Assembly: GCA_035504175.1 (NCBI GenBank)
Contig: DATJSJ010000276.1
Span: 1 to 64,000 of the forward strand
DNA: 64,000 bases
Source: DATJSJ01 sp035504175
GTDB lineage: Bacteria > Pseudomonadota > Alphaproteobacteria > Acetobacterales > Acetobacteraceae
Direction: 5' to 3'
The notes under the pieces were generated by a model that saw only the letters and a program-made list of their open reading frames with translations, had not been told where the DNA came from and ran no database searches. Positions 52,053 to 61,104 of this stretch are shown piece after piece. Made by a program: the position numbers and the translations under genes. Position 1 is the stretch's first letter. Every line of letters starts with the position of its first letter.

Positions 52053-53195
52053 ATGGCGACCGATGACATCGACCCCTCCATTGATTTCGGAGGGTCATCT
52101 GGCGGCGAGGCGATGTCGTCGCCAACGCTGCCGAACGCGAAGCGACGCTCGCTCCTGCGCGGCGCCGGTGTCGCCGGCGCAGCTCTCACGGCAAGCCTGC
52201 TTCCCCAAGGCGCTCGCGCGCAGTCCGTTGTCCGGACCAAGAAGGCAACGGCGGGCGATATCGCGATCTTGCGCTTCCTCGCCTATGCCGAGCTGATCGA
52301 ATCGGATCTCTGGGTGCAATACGCGGAACTCGGTGGCCTCAGCACCGAGGCACCCAATCCGTACCAGCTCGCCTTGCGAAACCTCGACGGCGACGGCAGC
52401 CAATACATCACCAGCAACACGCTCGACGAGCTGAGCCACGCGGCGTTCCTCAACGCCTACCTGGCGCAGATCGGGGCCGAGCCCATCAACCTGGATCGCT
52501 TCCGGATCCTGCCGAGCAGCCAGGCCACGGGCGCGCAGCAGATCGGCCGCCTGACCAACCTGATGCAGCTCAGCGTCGATACCTCATGGTTCGTGCGCTA
52601 CCGCAGCAGCACCAGCCCGGATTTCGGCGCGACCTATCCACAGGCATTGCCGCAGTTGCAATCCGGGCAATTCCCGGCGATTCCGCGCACCGATGACGAT
52701 TTCGCACCGGCCGCCCATATCCAGGCGATCGCCAACACCGCCGCCTTCCATTTCGGGTCGATCGAACAGGGCGGCACCAGCCTCTACGCGTCGTTCAGCC
52801 AGCACGTTTCAAGCTCCGAGGTGCTGGAGATCACGCTCGGGATCGGCGGCGACGAGATCTGCCACTTCCTCGAATGGGTGGATTTTGCCGGCAACGGCGT
52901 GCAGCGGCCGATCGCACCACTCACCGACCCGACCAACGGCCTGGTGTTCCCGAACTTCATCGCCCTGCATCAGCCGCTTCTGCAACCGAATTTGATCTTT
53001 CCCGTGCCGGCCAATTTCATCAATGCCAACCTGCCGCTGGTCTCGGTGATCCGGCCGATCAGTACCAGCGCATTTACGGCGACGGACGTGGTCAATTTCC
53101 TGGCCGGAGAAGGATTGTTCATCGGCCATACCCCCGAATTCATGCAATTCAGCCTGAACCTGGCCGCCCTCGCTGACCGGGCGCGTGCCAGCTGA
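52053..53195 (+). CDS. Tat-exported ferritin-like domain protein
   Basis: Protein of 380 residues. The Tat signal is AKRRSLLRGAGVAGAALTASLLPQGARA (residues about 29-56). The mature N-terminal part is a ferritin-like four-helix bundle: LAYAELIESDLWVQY, LDELSHAAFLNAYL with an ExxH, FGSIEQGGTSLYASF, and GGDEICHFLEWVDF with a second ExxH. These suggest a carboxylate-bridged diiron site. The remainder (residues about 280-380) has no recognised domain. The start at 52053 fits a GGAGACCGG site; ATG 52113 could also initiate. Redox or metal-storage activity in the periplasm is plausible but unproven. Confidence 0.8.
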   Translation: MATDDIDPSIDFGGSSGGEAMSSPTLPNAKRRSLLRGAGVAGAALTASLLPQGARAQSVVRTKKATAGDIAILRFLAYAELIESDLWVQYAELGGLSTEAPNPYQLALRNLDGDGSQYITSNTLDELSHAAFLNAYLAQIGAEPINLDRFRILPSSQATGAQQIGRLTNLMQLSVDTSWFVRYRSSTSPDFGATYPQALPQLQSGQFPAIPRTDDDFAPAAHIQAIANTAAFHFGSIEQGGTSLYASFSQHVSSSEVLEITLGIGGDEICHFLEWVDFAGNGVQRPIAPLTDPTNGLVFPNFIALHQPLLQPNLIFPVPANFINANLPLVSVIRPISTSAFTATDVVNFLAGEGLFIGHTPEFMQFSLNLAALADRARAS

Positions 53196-53220
53196 ACGGG
53201 GAGACGGCAGGCGGAAAGAG

Positions 53221-53240
53221 CGGCGTCCGAGGGAACGCCG
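53221..53240. terminator. Short GC stem-loop after the ferritin-like gene
   Basis: CGGCGT-N8-ACGCCG, a perfect 6-bp stem between the ferritin-like gene and the acyl-CoA dehydrogenase homologue. No T run follows, so this is a weak candidate for termination. Confidence 0.3.
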
Positions 53241-53266
53241 GCTGACACCGAACGTTGCGGCCCGGG

Positions 53267-54397
53267 ATGAAAGCGGGCAGGGCGCGCACCGAACGTGTCG
53301 ACCGGCTTCTCGCCGGGCTGGCGGGACTGGTTCCGGGATGGCAGGAGCGCGCCATTCTGCTGGATCAGCAAGGCGCGTATCCGGAGGATGAGATCGCGCA
53401 GCTTCACACGCTCGGCGCGGTCGCGGCAGCCGCGCCGACCGCGTTCGGCGGAGTTGGTCTCGGGACGGAACCGGAGGGCGCCGCGGGCCTATTGCAGGCG
53501 CTGCGGTTGATCGGACGGGGAAGCCTCAGCGTCGGCCGGCTGTACGAGGCGCATGTCAACGTGTTCCGCCTGATCACCCGCTTCGGCACCGACAACCAGG
53601 TGCGGCGCGCAGCCGATGACGCGCTCGCCGGCCGGTTGTTCGGATTGTGGGTCACCGACCTGCCCGACCGGAAGCTGCGTCTCGACGCCGACTGGATGTT
53701 GCACGGCGCGAAATGTCCCTGCTCGGGTGCCGGTCGGCTCGCGCGCGCGCTCGTCACAGCCGCAACACCGGGCGGCGAAACCCGCATGCTGCTCATCGCC
53801 GTGCCGCCCGGCAACCGCGCCACGCTCGGCGGCTGGGAGGCGCAGGGCATGCGCGCCACCGCGACCGGAGGAATGGCGCTGGACGGAATCCGGGTCGACC
53901 CTGACGCGATCATCGGCGGTCCGGGTGACTATCTGCGACAGCCCGATTTTTCCGCCGGCGCCTGGCGCACCTCCGCGGTCACGCTGGGCGGGCTGGAAGC
54001 GCTGATCGCCGCAGCCCGCGCCGCACTCGTCGCGCGCGGCCGCGACGGCGATCCGCACCAGCAGGCGCGCATCGGCGAGGCGCTGATCGCGCAGGAGACC
54101 GCGCATCTCTGGGTGCGCCGCGCAGCGCAGCTTGCCGAGGCGGCCGACGGCGATGCAGGCGATGTCGCGAATGGCGTCAACCTCGCGCGGCTCGCGGTCG
54201 AGACCGCCTGCCTGGACGCGATGCGCCTGGTGCAACGCGCGCTCGGCCTGGCCGCCTTCCGGCGCGGCACGCTGACCGAGCTGCTGCTGCGCGACCTCGC
54301 CACCTATTTGCGCCAGCCCGCGCCGGACGAGGCGCTGACGGACGCCGCGGCGCATTTCATGCAGCGCGACCTGCCGGAGCCACCACAATGGCGATGA
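53267..54397 (+). CDS. Acyl-CoA dehydrogenase homologue (divergent)
   Basis: Protein of 376 residues with the general acyl-CoA dehydrogenase layout: an N-terminal helical domain (EIAQLHTLGAVAAAAPTAFGGVGLG), a beta domain around LFGLWVTDLPDRKLRLDADWMLHGAKCPCSGAG, and a C-terminal helical domain (ARIGEALIAQETAHLWVRRAAQLAEA). The catalytic glutamate and the FAD-binding QxLGG pattern were not clearly found, so it may be a non-canonical member. The ATG at 53267 was chosen within a longer TTG-initiated frame. Its end overlaps the PIG-L gene start by 10 bases, placing it in an operon with a deacetylase and a methyltransferase. Confidence 0.75.
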   Translation: MKAGRARTERVDRLLAGLAGLVPGWQERAILLDQQGAYPEDEIAQLHTLGAVAAAAPTAFGGVGLGTEPEGAAGLLQALRLIGRGSLSVGRLYEAHVNVFRLITRFGTDNQVRRAADDALAGRLFGLWVTDLPDRKLRLDADWMLHGAKCPCSGAGRLARALVTAATPGGETRMLLIAVPPGNRATLGGWEAQGMRATATGGMALDGIRVDPDAIIGGPGDYLRQPDFSAGAWRTSAVTLGGLEALIAAARAALVARGRDGDPHQQARIGEALIAQETAHLWVRRAAQLAEAADGDAGDVANGVNLARLAVETACLDAMRLVQRALGLAAFRRGTLTELLLRDLATYLRQPAPDEALTDAAAHFMQRDLPEPPQWR

Positions 54398-55128
54398 TGC
54401 GCGCCGGTGACGCGCTTCGCCGCATGGCACAGCTCCCGTTCGCCGCGCTGGATGCGATCGTGCCCGGAACCGCTCTGATCCTGGCGCCGCATCCGGACGA
54501 TGAAAGTCTCGGCTGTGGCGGGCTGATCGCCGCGTGCTGCGATCGCGGACGGCCGCCGCTCGTCGTCGTGGTCACCGATGGTTCGCAGTCGCATCCGGAT
54601 TCGGCTCTCTATCCTCCATCCCGCCTCGCTGAGCTGCGTGAATGCGAGGCGTTGGCCGCGACCAGCCGGCTCGGCCTCGCGCCCGGCCGGGTGCGGTTCC
54701 TGCGCCTGCCCGATGCGGCCGCGCCGACGCAGGGGGTGGAATTCGACGCCGCGGTCGCCGAGATCGCCGCGCTGGTCCGCGTCCAGGCCGCCACGACGAT
54801 CTGCGCCTCCTGGGAACACGATCCGCACTGCGATCATGCCGCGGCGGCGCGGATGGGCGCTGCCGCAGCGCGGCAGGCCGGCGCGGCCCTCCTCCGCTAC
54901 CCGGTCTGGGGCTGGCTGCTCCCCGAAGACCATGTGCTGCCGAGCGAGGACATCGTCGGCCTGCGGCTCGACATCACCCCGTACCTGCCGCGCAAGCGGC
55001 GCGCCATCGCGGCGCACGCCTCGCAATATGCGGGATTGATCCCCGACGACGCCGGCGGCTTCCGCTTGCCGGGCGAGCTGCTGGCCGCGTGTGACCGCCC
55101 GTTCGAAGTCTATCTGCGACAGCCATGA
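54388..55128 (+). CDS. PIG-L-family (GlcNAc-PI/LmbE-like) N-deacetylase
   Basis: Zinc-dependent deacetylase of 246 residues. Hallmarks are ALILAPHPDDESLGCGGLIA with the HPDD metal ligands, VVVVTDGSQSHP, and the second histidine motif HDPHCDHAAAARM. These enzymes remove acetyl groups from GlcNAc-linked molecules (mycothiol, bacillithiol, GPI precursors) or other amides. The gene overlaps the dehydrogenase homologue by 10 bases and is followed by the methyltransferase gene after 10 bases. Its place in a cluster with a glycosyltransferase suggests modification of a glycoconjugate made by that enzyme. Confidence 0.9.
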   Translation: MAMMRAGDALRRMAQLPFAALDAIVPGTALILAPHPDDESLGCGGLIAACCDRGRPPLVVVVTDGSQSHPDSALYPPSRLAELRECEALAATSRLGLAPGRVRFLRLPDAAAPTQGVEFDAAVAEIAALVRVQAATTICASWEHDPHCDHAAAARMGAAAARQAGAALLRYPVWGWLLPEDHVLPSEDIVGLRLDITPYLPRKRRAIAAHASQYAGLIPDDAGGFRLPGELLAACDRPFEVYLRQP

Positions 55129-55138
55129 ATCGCCGGCC

Positions 55139-55711
55139 GTGACGCAGCGGAGTTCGTTGACCGACCGCTATTTCGACGCGCTCTACGCCCGCGATCCTGA
55201 TCCCTGGCGCTTCGCCACCAGCGCCTATGAGCGCGCGAAATATGACGCAACCCTCGACGCGCTGCCGCGGCCGCGCTTTGACGCGGCGCTGGAGATCGGC
55301 TGCTCGATCGGGGTGCTGACGCGCCGGCTCGCCGGGCGCTGCGGCACGCTGCTGGCGATCGACGTGGCGGCGGCGGCACTCGACCAGGCACGCCTCCGCT
55401 GCGCCGATCTCGGCCATGTCTCGTTCCGCCGCTCGCGCATCCCGGAGCAGTGGCCGGACGGACGCTTCGATCTGATCCTGCTCTCGGAGGTGCTGTATTA
55501 TCTCGACCCGCCGGCGATCGCCCGCGCCGCTACCTGCGCCCGCGCGTCGCTTCGGATCGCCGGTGCCGCCCTGCTGGTGCACTACGTGCTGCCGACCGAC
55601 TATCCGTGCAGCGGCGACGAGGCGACCGATGTTTTTCTGGCCCAGTCCGGCCTCACGCCGGTCCTGCGGCAGCGTACCGCAGAGTATCGGATCGACCTGC
55701 TCCAGGCCTGA
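55139..55711 (+). CDS. SAM-dependent methyltransferase, NodS-like
   Basis: Class I methyltransferase of 190 residues. SAM motif I is AALEIGCSIGVLTRRLAGRC, followed by LLAIDVAAAALDQARLRC and motif IV-like FDLILLSEVLYYLDP. The N-terminal DRYFDALYARDPDPWRFATSAYERAKYDATL is the signature of NodS-type methyltransferases, which methylate deacetylated chito-oligosaccharide nitrogen in Nod factors. The start is ambiguous among GTG 55091, GTG 55139 and TTG 55157; 55139 avoids overlap with the PIG-L gene. Its 3' end overlaps the convergent glycosyltransferase gene by 59 bases. Confidence 0.88.
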   Translation: MTQRSSLTDRYFDALYARDPDPWRFATSAYERAKYDATLDALPRPRFDAALEIGCSIGVLTRRLAGRCGTLLAIDVAAAALDQARLRCADLGHVSFRRSRIPEQWPDGRFDLILLSEVLYYLDPPAIARAATCARASLRIAGAALLVHYVLPTDYPCSGDEATDVFLAQSGLTPVLRQRTAEYRIDLLQA

Positions 55712-56819
55712 ACGCCGCGCGGGCGCGCAATCCGTCGCGCAGGCGCCGCGCCAGCGCGGCCTGCGCGGGCCGGTCGACCACCGGCACGCGATGGCGCCGG
55801 CGCAGCATGGCGCTGCACGCCTCGACCTCCGCCCAGGCCTCGCCAAAATATCGCGTCGCCAGCAGCGTCGCGAGCTCCTCCCGCGGCAGCGACAGCCGCA
55901 TCGCGAGCAACGAAGACGCACCCGGCGATCGCGTTTCGGCAGACCACAGGCGGCGCAGCCAGGCCCGCAGTGACGCACGGCGCGCCGCGTCGCGCACCGG
56001 CTCCAGCCGCTCGTCGAGAAACGCGTCCGCTGCCACCATGCGCCGGCGCATCGTGTCCGCCATGCCGCCCGCCGCGCGCCCGACGGTGCGGGCGGAGACC
56101 ACCACCCGCACGTCTCGCGCGTGGCGGATCCGGGCATCGACCCGGCGCAGGGCGGCGAAGAAGGCGCGGTCTTCGGCCAGCGGCACCGGCGGGATGCCGC
56201 CGGCGCGCCGGTAGGCGGCCGGCGTCACCGCAATGCTGGCGCCGGCATGCTCGTCATGGCGCGGCCAGGGGTCGGCCGGGTCGGGATCGAGCAGCGCGCC
56301 GATTTCATCCAGGAGTGCCGCATAGTCGCATTCCGCCGCGTCGGCGGCGTGCAGATGCGCGGGGATCAGCGTCGCGCCCACCGGCTCGATCGCCGCCTGG
56401 CCGGCGACCGCCTCCGCCCCCTGCCGCAGCGCCGCCAGATTGGCGGCGACCCAGTCGGGCGGGACCCGCGCATCCGCATCCGTGGTCAGCAGAGCGCCCC
56501 GCTCGCCGGCCACGGCCGCGGCGCGATCCATCGCGATCCGCCGCGCGACCCCGGCGCAGGCCGCGGCCGGCGGCAGCTCGACCTCGATCGCATGCAGGGC
56601 GAAGGGCAAGGACAGGCCGCGGACGATCGCGGCCGTATCGTCCGTGCAGTTGTTGAGGCAGAGCACGGCCGCGTCGACCCGCCCGCCCTGCTGTGCGGCA
56701 AGCGAGAGCAGACACGGGGCGATCTCCTCTGCCTCATCCCTGGCGGGAATCGCAACGATCACGGGGCTGGGCACCGCGCCGGAACGTCGCCGCCCGCCCG
56801 CGGTTGCTGCCTGCGCCAC
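55653..56819 (-). CDS. Family 2 glycosyltransferase
   Basis: GT-A-fold glycosyltransferase of 388 residues. The N-terminal domain has VIVAIPARDEAEEIAPCL, VLCLNNCTDDTAAIV, and the DxD-type metal motif in LLTTDADARVPPDWVAAN; ASIAVTPAAYRRAGGIPPVPLAEDRAFFA is the acceptor/catalytic block with the ED pair. The C-terminal 150 residues are arginine-rich helices with no membrane span, so it is soluble or peripherally attached. It is encoded opposite to the PIG-L/methyltransferase operon and overlaps the methyltransferase end by 59 bases. Sugar donor and acceptor are unknown. Confidence 0.87.
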   Translation of the reverse strand: MAQAATAGGRRRSGAVPSPVIVAIPARDEAEEIAPCLLSLAAQQGGRVDAAVLCLNNCTDDTAAIVRGLSLPFALHAIEVELPPAAACAGVARRIAMDRAAAVAGERGALLTTDADARVPPDWVAANLAALRQGAEAVAGQAAIEPVGATLIPAHLHAADAAECDYAALLDEIGALLDPDPADPWPRHDEHAGASIAVTPAAYRRAGGIPPVPLAEDRAFFAALRRVDARIRHARDVRVVVSARTVGRAAGGMADTMRRRMVAADAFLDERLEPVRDAARRASLRAWLRRLWSAETRSPGASSLLAMRLSLPREELATLLATRYFGEAWAEVEACSAMLRRRHRVPVVDRPAQAALARRLRDGLRARAAFRPGAGRSDTLRYAAAGPA

Positions 56820-56881
56820 GAAAAGGGAGCAGCGAAGCGGCGCGCCGGGCGGCTGCCCCAGCCGGGCCGGTCCCGCTTCCG

Positions 56882-59800
56882 CTAAGGTGCGAGCATCGCC
56901 TGGACCTTGGCCGCCAGCGCCTCGAGCGGGAAGGGCTTGGTCAGCATCGCCATGCCGGCCGCGAGAATGCCGTTGCCCACCACGGCATTTTGCGCATAGC
57001 CGGTGAGGAACAGAACCTTCAGCCCGGGATGGTCCAGCCGCGCCGCTTCGGCGAGCTCCCGCCCGTTCAGTCCCGGCAGACCGATATCGGTGATCAAAAG
57101 GTCGACACCGGGCTGCGCGCGCAGCACCGCCAGACCCGACGGCCCGTCCTCCGCCTCGATCGCGGCGTAGCCGAGATCCGCCAGGACCTCGAGCAGGATG
57201 GCACGAACGACGGCATCATCCTCGACGACGACGACGATGCGGCCGGCACCGGGCAGGCCGGCGCCGGCCGCGGCACCCGCGGCGGTGCCGCCCGAGTCCG
57301 ACCCGCTCACATGATGCCGCGGCAGATAGACGCGCACCGTCGTGCCGCGTCCCTCCTCGCTGTAGATGCGCACGTGCCCGCCGGACTGCTTGATGAAGCC
57401 GTACAGCATGGAGAGTCCGAGGCCGGTGCCCTGGCCGATCGCCTTGGTGGTGAAGAACGGCTCGAAGGCATGTTCCAGCACGTCGGGCGGCATGCCCGAT
57501 CCGGTATCGGTCACCGACAGCGCGACATACTGACCGGGTCGGACGTCGCGCTGTGCCGCGGCATAGGCTTCGTCGAGATGCGTGTTCGCCGTCTCTATCG
57601 TCAGCCGCCCGCCCTCGGGCATCGCGTCGCGCGCATTGATGCAGAGATTGAGCAGCGCGTTCTCGAGCTGGTTGGCATCGCACAGCGTCAGCCACAGCCC
57701 GCCGGCCAGCACCGTCTCGGTGCGGATCTCCGGCCCGACGGTGCGGCGGATCAGATCCTCCAGTCCGGATACCAGCTGGTTGACATTGGTCGGCTTCGGA
57801 TCGAGCGCCTGCCGCCGCGCGAACGCCAGCAGCCGGTGGGTCAGCGACGCCGCGCGGCGCACCGAACTCATCGCCGCCACCAGGTAGCGGTCGGTCTCCC
57901 CGAGCCGGCCCTGCGCCAGCCGGGTCTGCAGCAATTGCAGGCTGCCGCCGATCCCGGTCAGCAGATTGTTGAAGTCGTGCGCGATGCCGCCGGTGAGCTG
58001 GCCGATCGCCTCCATCTTCTGCGCCTGCCGCAGCGCCTCCTCGGCACGCTCGCGCTCCTCGGCCTCGGCACGCACCTGGCCGAGCGCCTGGCTCAGTTCG
58101 ATCGTCCGCTCGGCGACCAGCGCCTCCAGCCGATCGTTCATCTCGCGCAGCGCCGCATCCGCGCGCACCCGCTCGGTGACGTCGGCTCCCTCGACGAAAA
58201 TGCCCGCGACATCGCCACCGGCGCCCCGGATCGGCTGGTACACGAAGTCGAGGAAGCGTTCGTCCGGCGCCGCCGCCTGCCCCAGCACGACCCGCATGTC
58301 GCGCCCGGTGAACGCCTCGCCCGTGCGATAGACGGTGTCGAGCAGCTCGAAGAAGCCCTGGCCCGCCAGCTCGGGCAGCACCGCGCGGATCGGCCGGCCG
58401 ACCGCGTCCCGCCCCCCGATCAGCCGCGCGTAGGCGGCGTTGACCAGCTCGAAGACGTGCTCGGGGCCGCGCAGCGTGCACATGAAGCCCGGCGCCTGCT
58501 CGAACAGCTGGCGCAGGTGCTCGGCCGTCGCCTGTGCGGTCTGCGCCGCCTGCCGCCGGACCTGCGCCAGGCCGAGATTGGCGCTGATCCGCGCCATCAG
58601 CTCGCGGACCGTGAACGGCTTGACGAGGTAGTCGTCCGCGCCGGCATTCAGCCCTTCGATCTTCGCCTCCTCGCCGGCGCGGGCGGAGACCAGGATCACC
58701 GGCAGCTCGCGCAGACGCGGATCGCTGCGGATCGAGCGCAGCAGGCCGAATCCGTCCAGCCGGGGCATCATGACGTCGCTCAGAACCAGATCGGGCGGCG
58801 CAGCGCGGATCGCCGCCAGCGCGTCCTCGCCGTCGGCGACGGCAGTCACCCGGTAGCGCGTGGCCAGCAGGCGTCGCACATAGTCGCGCATGTCGGCATT
58901 GTCGTCGGCAAGCAGCACGCGCGCCGGATTCGCCTCCGCGGACGGCGCCGGCTCCGCAGCCATCGCCTCGACCGGATCGAGATCGGGCAGCCAGCGCAGC
59001 GCCTCCTCGACGAAGGCGCCGACCCGCGTGGAGCGGTCGGGCATCGCCTCCATCCCGCCTGCCTGCTGTCCCGCCGGGACATGGGCGGTGCCGAACGGCA
59101 GCGTCACGATGAAGGCGCTGCCCTCGCCGGCGACGCTCTCCGCAGCGATCGTGCCGCCGTGCAGGCGCACGAGCTCCTGCACGAGCGCGAGGCCGATGCC
59201 GCTGCCCTCGAAACTGCGGCTGCGCTGTCCCTCGATGCGGTGGAATCGCTCGAACAGGCGCGGCAGCTCGTCCGCCGGGACGCCGGTGCCGCTGTCACGT
59301 ACTGTCAGCACGGCATGCGAACCGTCGGCGCGCAGGCGCACCGCGATGCCGCCCTCGAAGGTGAACTTGAAGGCGTTGGACAGCAGGTTGAGGACGATCT
59401 TCTCCCACATGTCGCGGTCGACATGCACCGGCTCGGGCAAGGGCGGGCAGTCGATCGCGAGCGCGAGTCCGGCGCGCTCGGTGGCGGAGCGGAAGCCGGA
59501 GGCGAGATCGGCGGTCAGCGCCGCGAGGTCGGTCGGCTCGTAGCGCGCCTGCACCCGGCCGGCCTCGATCCGGGAGAAATCGAGCAGCGTGTTCACCAGG
59601 CGCAGCAGCCGCAGGCTGTTGCGATGAATGACTGCGAGCTGGCGCCGCTGCTCGGCGGAAAGCTCCGCCGCCTCGTCGCCGCCGAGCAGATCCTCGAGCG
59701 GCGCCAGCAGCAGCGTCAGCGGCGTGCGGAACTCGTGCGACACGTTGGAGAAGAAGGCGGTCTTGGCGCGGTCGATCTCGGCCAGCGCCTCGGCGCGCCG

Positions 59801-60805
59801 GCGCTCCGCCTCATGCGCTTCGGCGCTGGCCAGGCCGGCGGCGATCTGCCCGGCGACCAGGCCGAGGAAGCCGCGATAGCCCTCGTCATACAGCCGGTAG
59901 GGATTGAGCCCGACGACCAGGGCGCCGGGTCGGCCGGTTTCGCCCTGTGCCGGCAGCGGCAGCACCGCAGCCTGATGCGGCGGCCGATCCCAGGCACCGC
60001 CCGGCAGCGTCCCGAACGCGGCCCCGAGCGCCGTGACCACCTGGCCGGCGCCCCTCGCCGCCACCTCGCCGCAGGGCCAGAGGCCATCGGGCTCCGCCAT
60101 GATCTCCGGCGCGGCGGGGTGGCCTGACGCGATGCCCGCGCTGCCGGCCAGCGTCATTCGGCCGCTCGACGGGTCGCGGCGGTAAATCAGCGCGAAGGGC
60201 AGGTCGCGAGTGCTGGTGGCGATGGCCGCGGCGGCCTCGCGGCAGGCGTCCTCGGCGCCGCGCGCCTCCGTCATGCGGGCGCCGAGTTCCCGCAGCAGCG
60301 CGAGCTGCCGCTCGTCGATGATGCGCCGCGTGTCATCGGTGTTGGCGCAGATGATCCCGCCGGTGCCGCCCCGCTCGTTCGGCACCGGGCTGTAGGAGAA
60401 GGTGTAGTAGGTCTCCTCCGGATAGCCGTAGCGCTGCATGATCAGCAGCAGCGCCTCGTCGTAGGTGCCCACGTTGCGCCGCATCGCCGTCTCGGCGCGC
60501 GGCCGGATCTGGTCCCAGATCTCCTCCCAGACCGCGGCGGCGGGCTGCGCCAGCGCCCAGGGATGCTTGCCGCCCACGATCGTCTTGTAGGCGTCGTTGT
60601 AGAGGTTGATCAGCTCGTCGCCCCACCAGACGAACATCGGCTGGCGCGAGGTCAGCACCACGCGGACGCAGGTTCTGAGAGCCTGCGGCCACTGGTCCGC
60701 GGCACCGAGACTGGTCTGCGACCAGTCGATATCTTGCATCAGCGCGCCGAGTTCGCCGCCGCCGGCAAAAAGATCCGTCGCCTCGTCCGCCTCCGACGGC
60801 ATCAT
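56882..60805 (-). CDS. Hybrid sensor histidine kinase with two kinase modules and two receivers
   Basis: Signalling protein of 1307 residues. Order: a PAS-like domain (about 25-165), a GAF-like domain (170-330), HisKA with the phospho-acceptor His357 in FFSNVSHEFRTPLTL, HATPase with LLSNAFKFTF and DSGTGVP, a receiver starting RVLLADDNADMRDYV (about 660), a PAS domain (about 790-900), a coiled coil, a second HisKA with GGIAHDFNNLLTG (about 960), a second HATPase with LLNLCINARDAMP and GTGLGLSM, and a C-terminal receiver from VVVVEDDAVVRAI (about 1190). No membrane span is seen, so it is a cytosolic sensor. The start is uncertain: ATG 60805 or 60802, both with weak ribosome sites. No partner regulator gene is adjacent. 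Confidence 0.88.
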   Translation of the reverse strand: MMPSEADEATDLFAGGGELGALMQDIDWSQTSLGAADQWPQALRTCVRVVLTSRQPMFVWWGDELINLYNDAYKTIVGGKHPWALAQPAAAVWEEIWDQIRPRAETAMRRNVGTYDEALLLIMQRYGYPEETYYTFSYSPVPNERGGTGGIICANTDDTRRIIDERQLALLRELGARMTEARGAEDACREAAAAIATSTRDLPFALIYRRDPSSGRMTLAGSAGIASGHPAAPEIMAEPDGLWPCGEVAARGAGQVVTALGAAFGTLPGGAWDRPPHQAAVLPLPAQGETGRPGALVVGLNPYRLYDEGYRGFLGLVAGQIAAGLASAEAHEAERRRAEALAEIDRAKTAFFSNVSHEFRTPLTLLLAPLEDLLGGDEAAELSAEQRRQLAVIHRNSLRLLRLVNTLLDFSRIEAGRVQARYEPTDLAALTADLASGFRSATERAGLALAIDCPPLPEPVHVDRDMWEKIVLNLLSNAFKFTFEGGIAVRLRADGSHAVLTVRDSGTGVPADELPRLFERFHRIEGQRSRSFEGSGIGLALVQELVRLHGGTIAAESVAGEGSAFIVTLPFGTAHVPAGQQAGGMEAMPDRSTRVGAFVEEALRWLPDLDPVEAMAAEPAPSAEANPARVLLADDNADMRDYVRRLLATRYRVTAVADGEDALAAIRAAPPDLVLSDVMMPRLDGFGLLRSIRSDPRLRELPVILVSARAGEEAKIEGLNAGADDYLVKPFTVRELMARISANLGLAQVRRQAAQTAQATAEHLRQLFEQAPGFMCTLRGPEHVFELVNAAYARLIGGRDAVGRPIRAVLPELAGQGFFELLDTVYRTGEAFTGRDMRVVLGQAAAPDERFLDFVYQPIRGAGGDVAGIFVEGADVTERVRADAALREMNDRLEALVAERTIELSQALGQVRAEAEERERAEEALRQAQKMEAIGQLTGGIAHDFNNLLTGIGGSLQLLQTRLAQGRLGETDRYLVAAMSSVRRAASLTHRLLAFARRQALDPKPTNVNQLVSGLEDLIRRTVGPEIRTETVLAGGLWLTLCDANQLENALLNLCINARDAMPEGGRLTIETANTHLDEAYAAAQRDVRPGQYVALSVTDTGSGMPPDVLEHAFEPFFTTKAIGQGTGLGLSMLYGFIKQSGGHVRIYSEEGRGTTVRVYLPRHHVSGSDSGGTAAGAAAGAGLPGAGRIVVVVEDDAVVRAILLEVLADLGYAAIEAEDGPSGLAVLRAQPGVDLLITDIGLPGLNGRELAEAARLDHPGLKVLFLTGYAQNAVVGNGILAAGMAMLTKPFPLEALAAKVQAMLAP

Positions 60806-61104
60806 CGCGTCCCGGAGAGGGTTTGCCGTCGCGCCGACGCAAGGATGGGCATGATGGGCCTCCGCAACGCGACGCTTGACGGGGCCGGGCGCGTGCGTTC
60901 CCGGTCCAGCGCGGTACGGCGGCCCGGCAACGCCTCCGGCACCGGCCCTGGGCGCGGCGGGCCCGTTCCACGAAACCATCGCCTTACCACGCGATCCCGC
61001 GCGCCTGAAGCGGCGGCCGCCGGCGGCGCGCCTCCCGGCCGCTCCGCGGGTCGCGACCGGTCACGGGCGCCAGACGCTGATAGGCGTGGAACCGGACGCC
61101 GCCC
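60806..61104. other. Intergenic region between the sensor kinase and purD
   Basis: About 300 bases of GC-rich sequence with no credible gene. It contains the kinase promoter and the end of purD (both minus strand). An in-frame extension of the kinase upstream to 60979 is possible but is Pro/Arg-rich shadow sequence. Nothing else recognised. Confidence 0.45.

Noticed and set aside
56693..60127. A 1144-residue open frame opposite the sensor kinase
   Set aside because: A shadow of the histidine kinase; low-complexity Arg/Gln/His-rich product without motifs.
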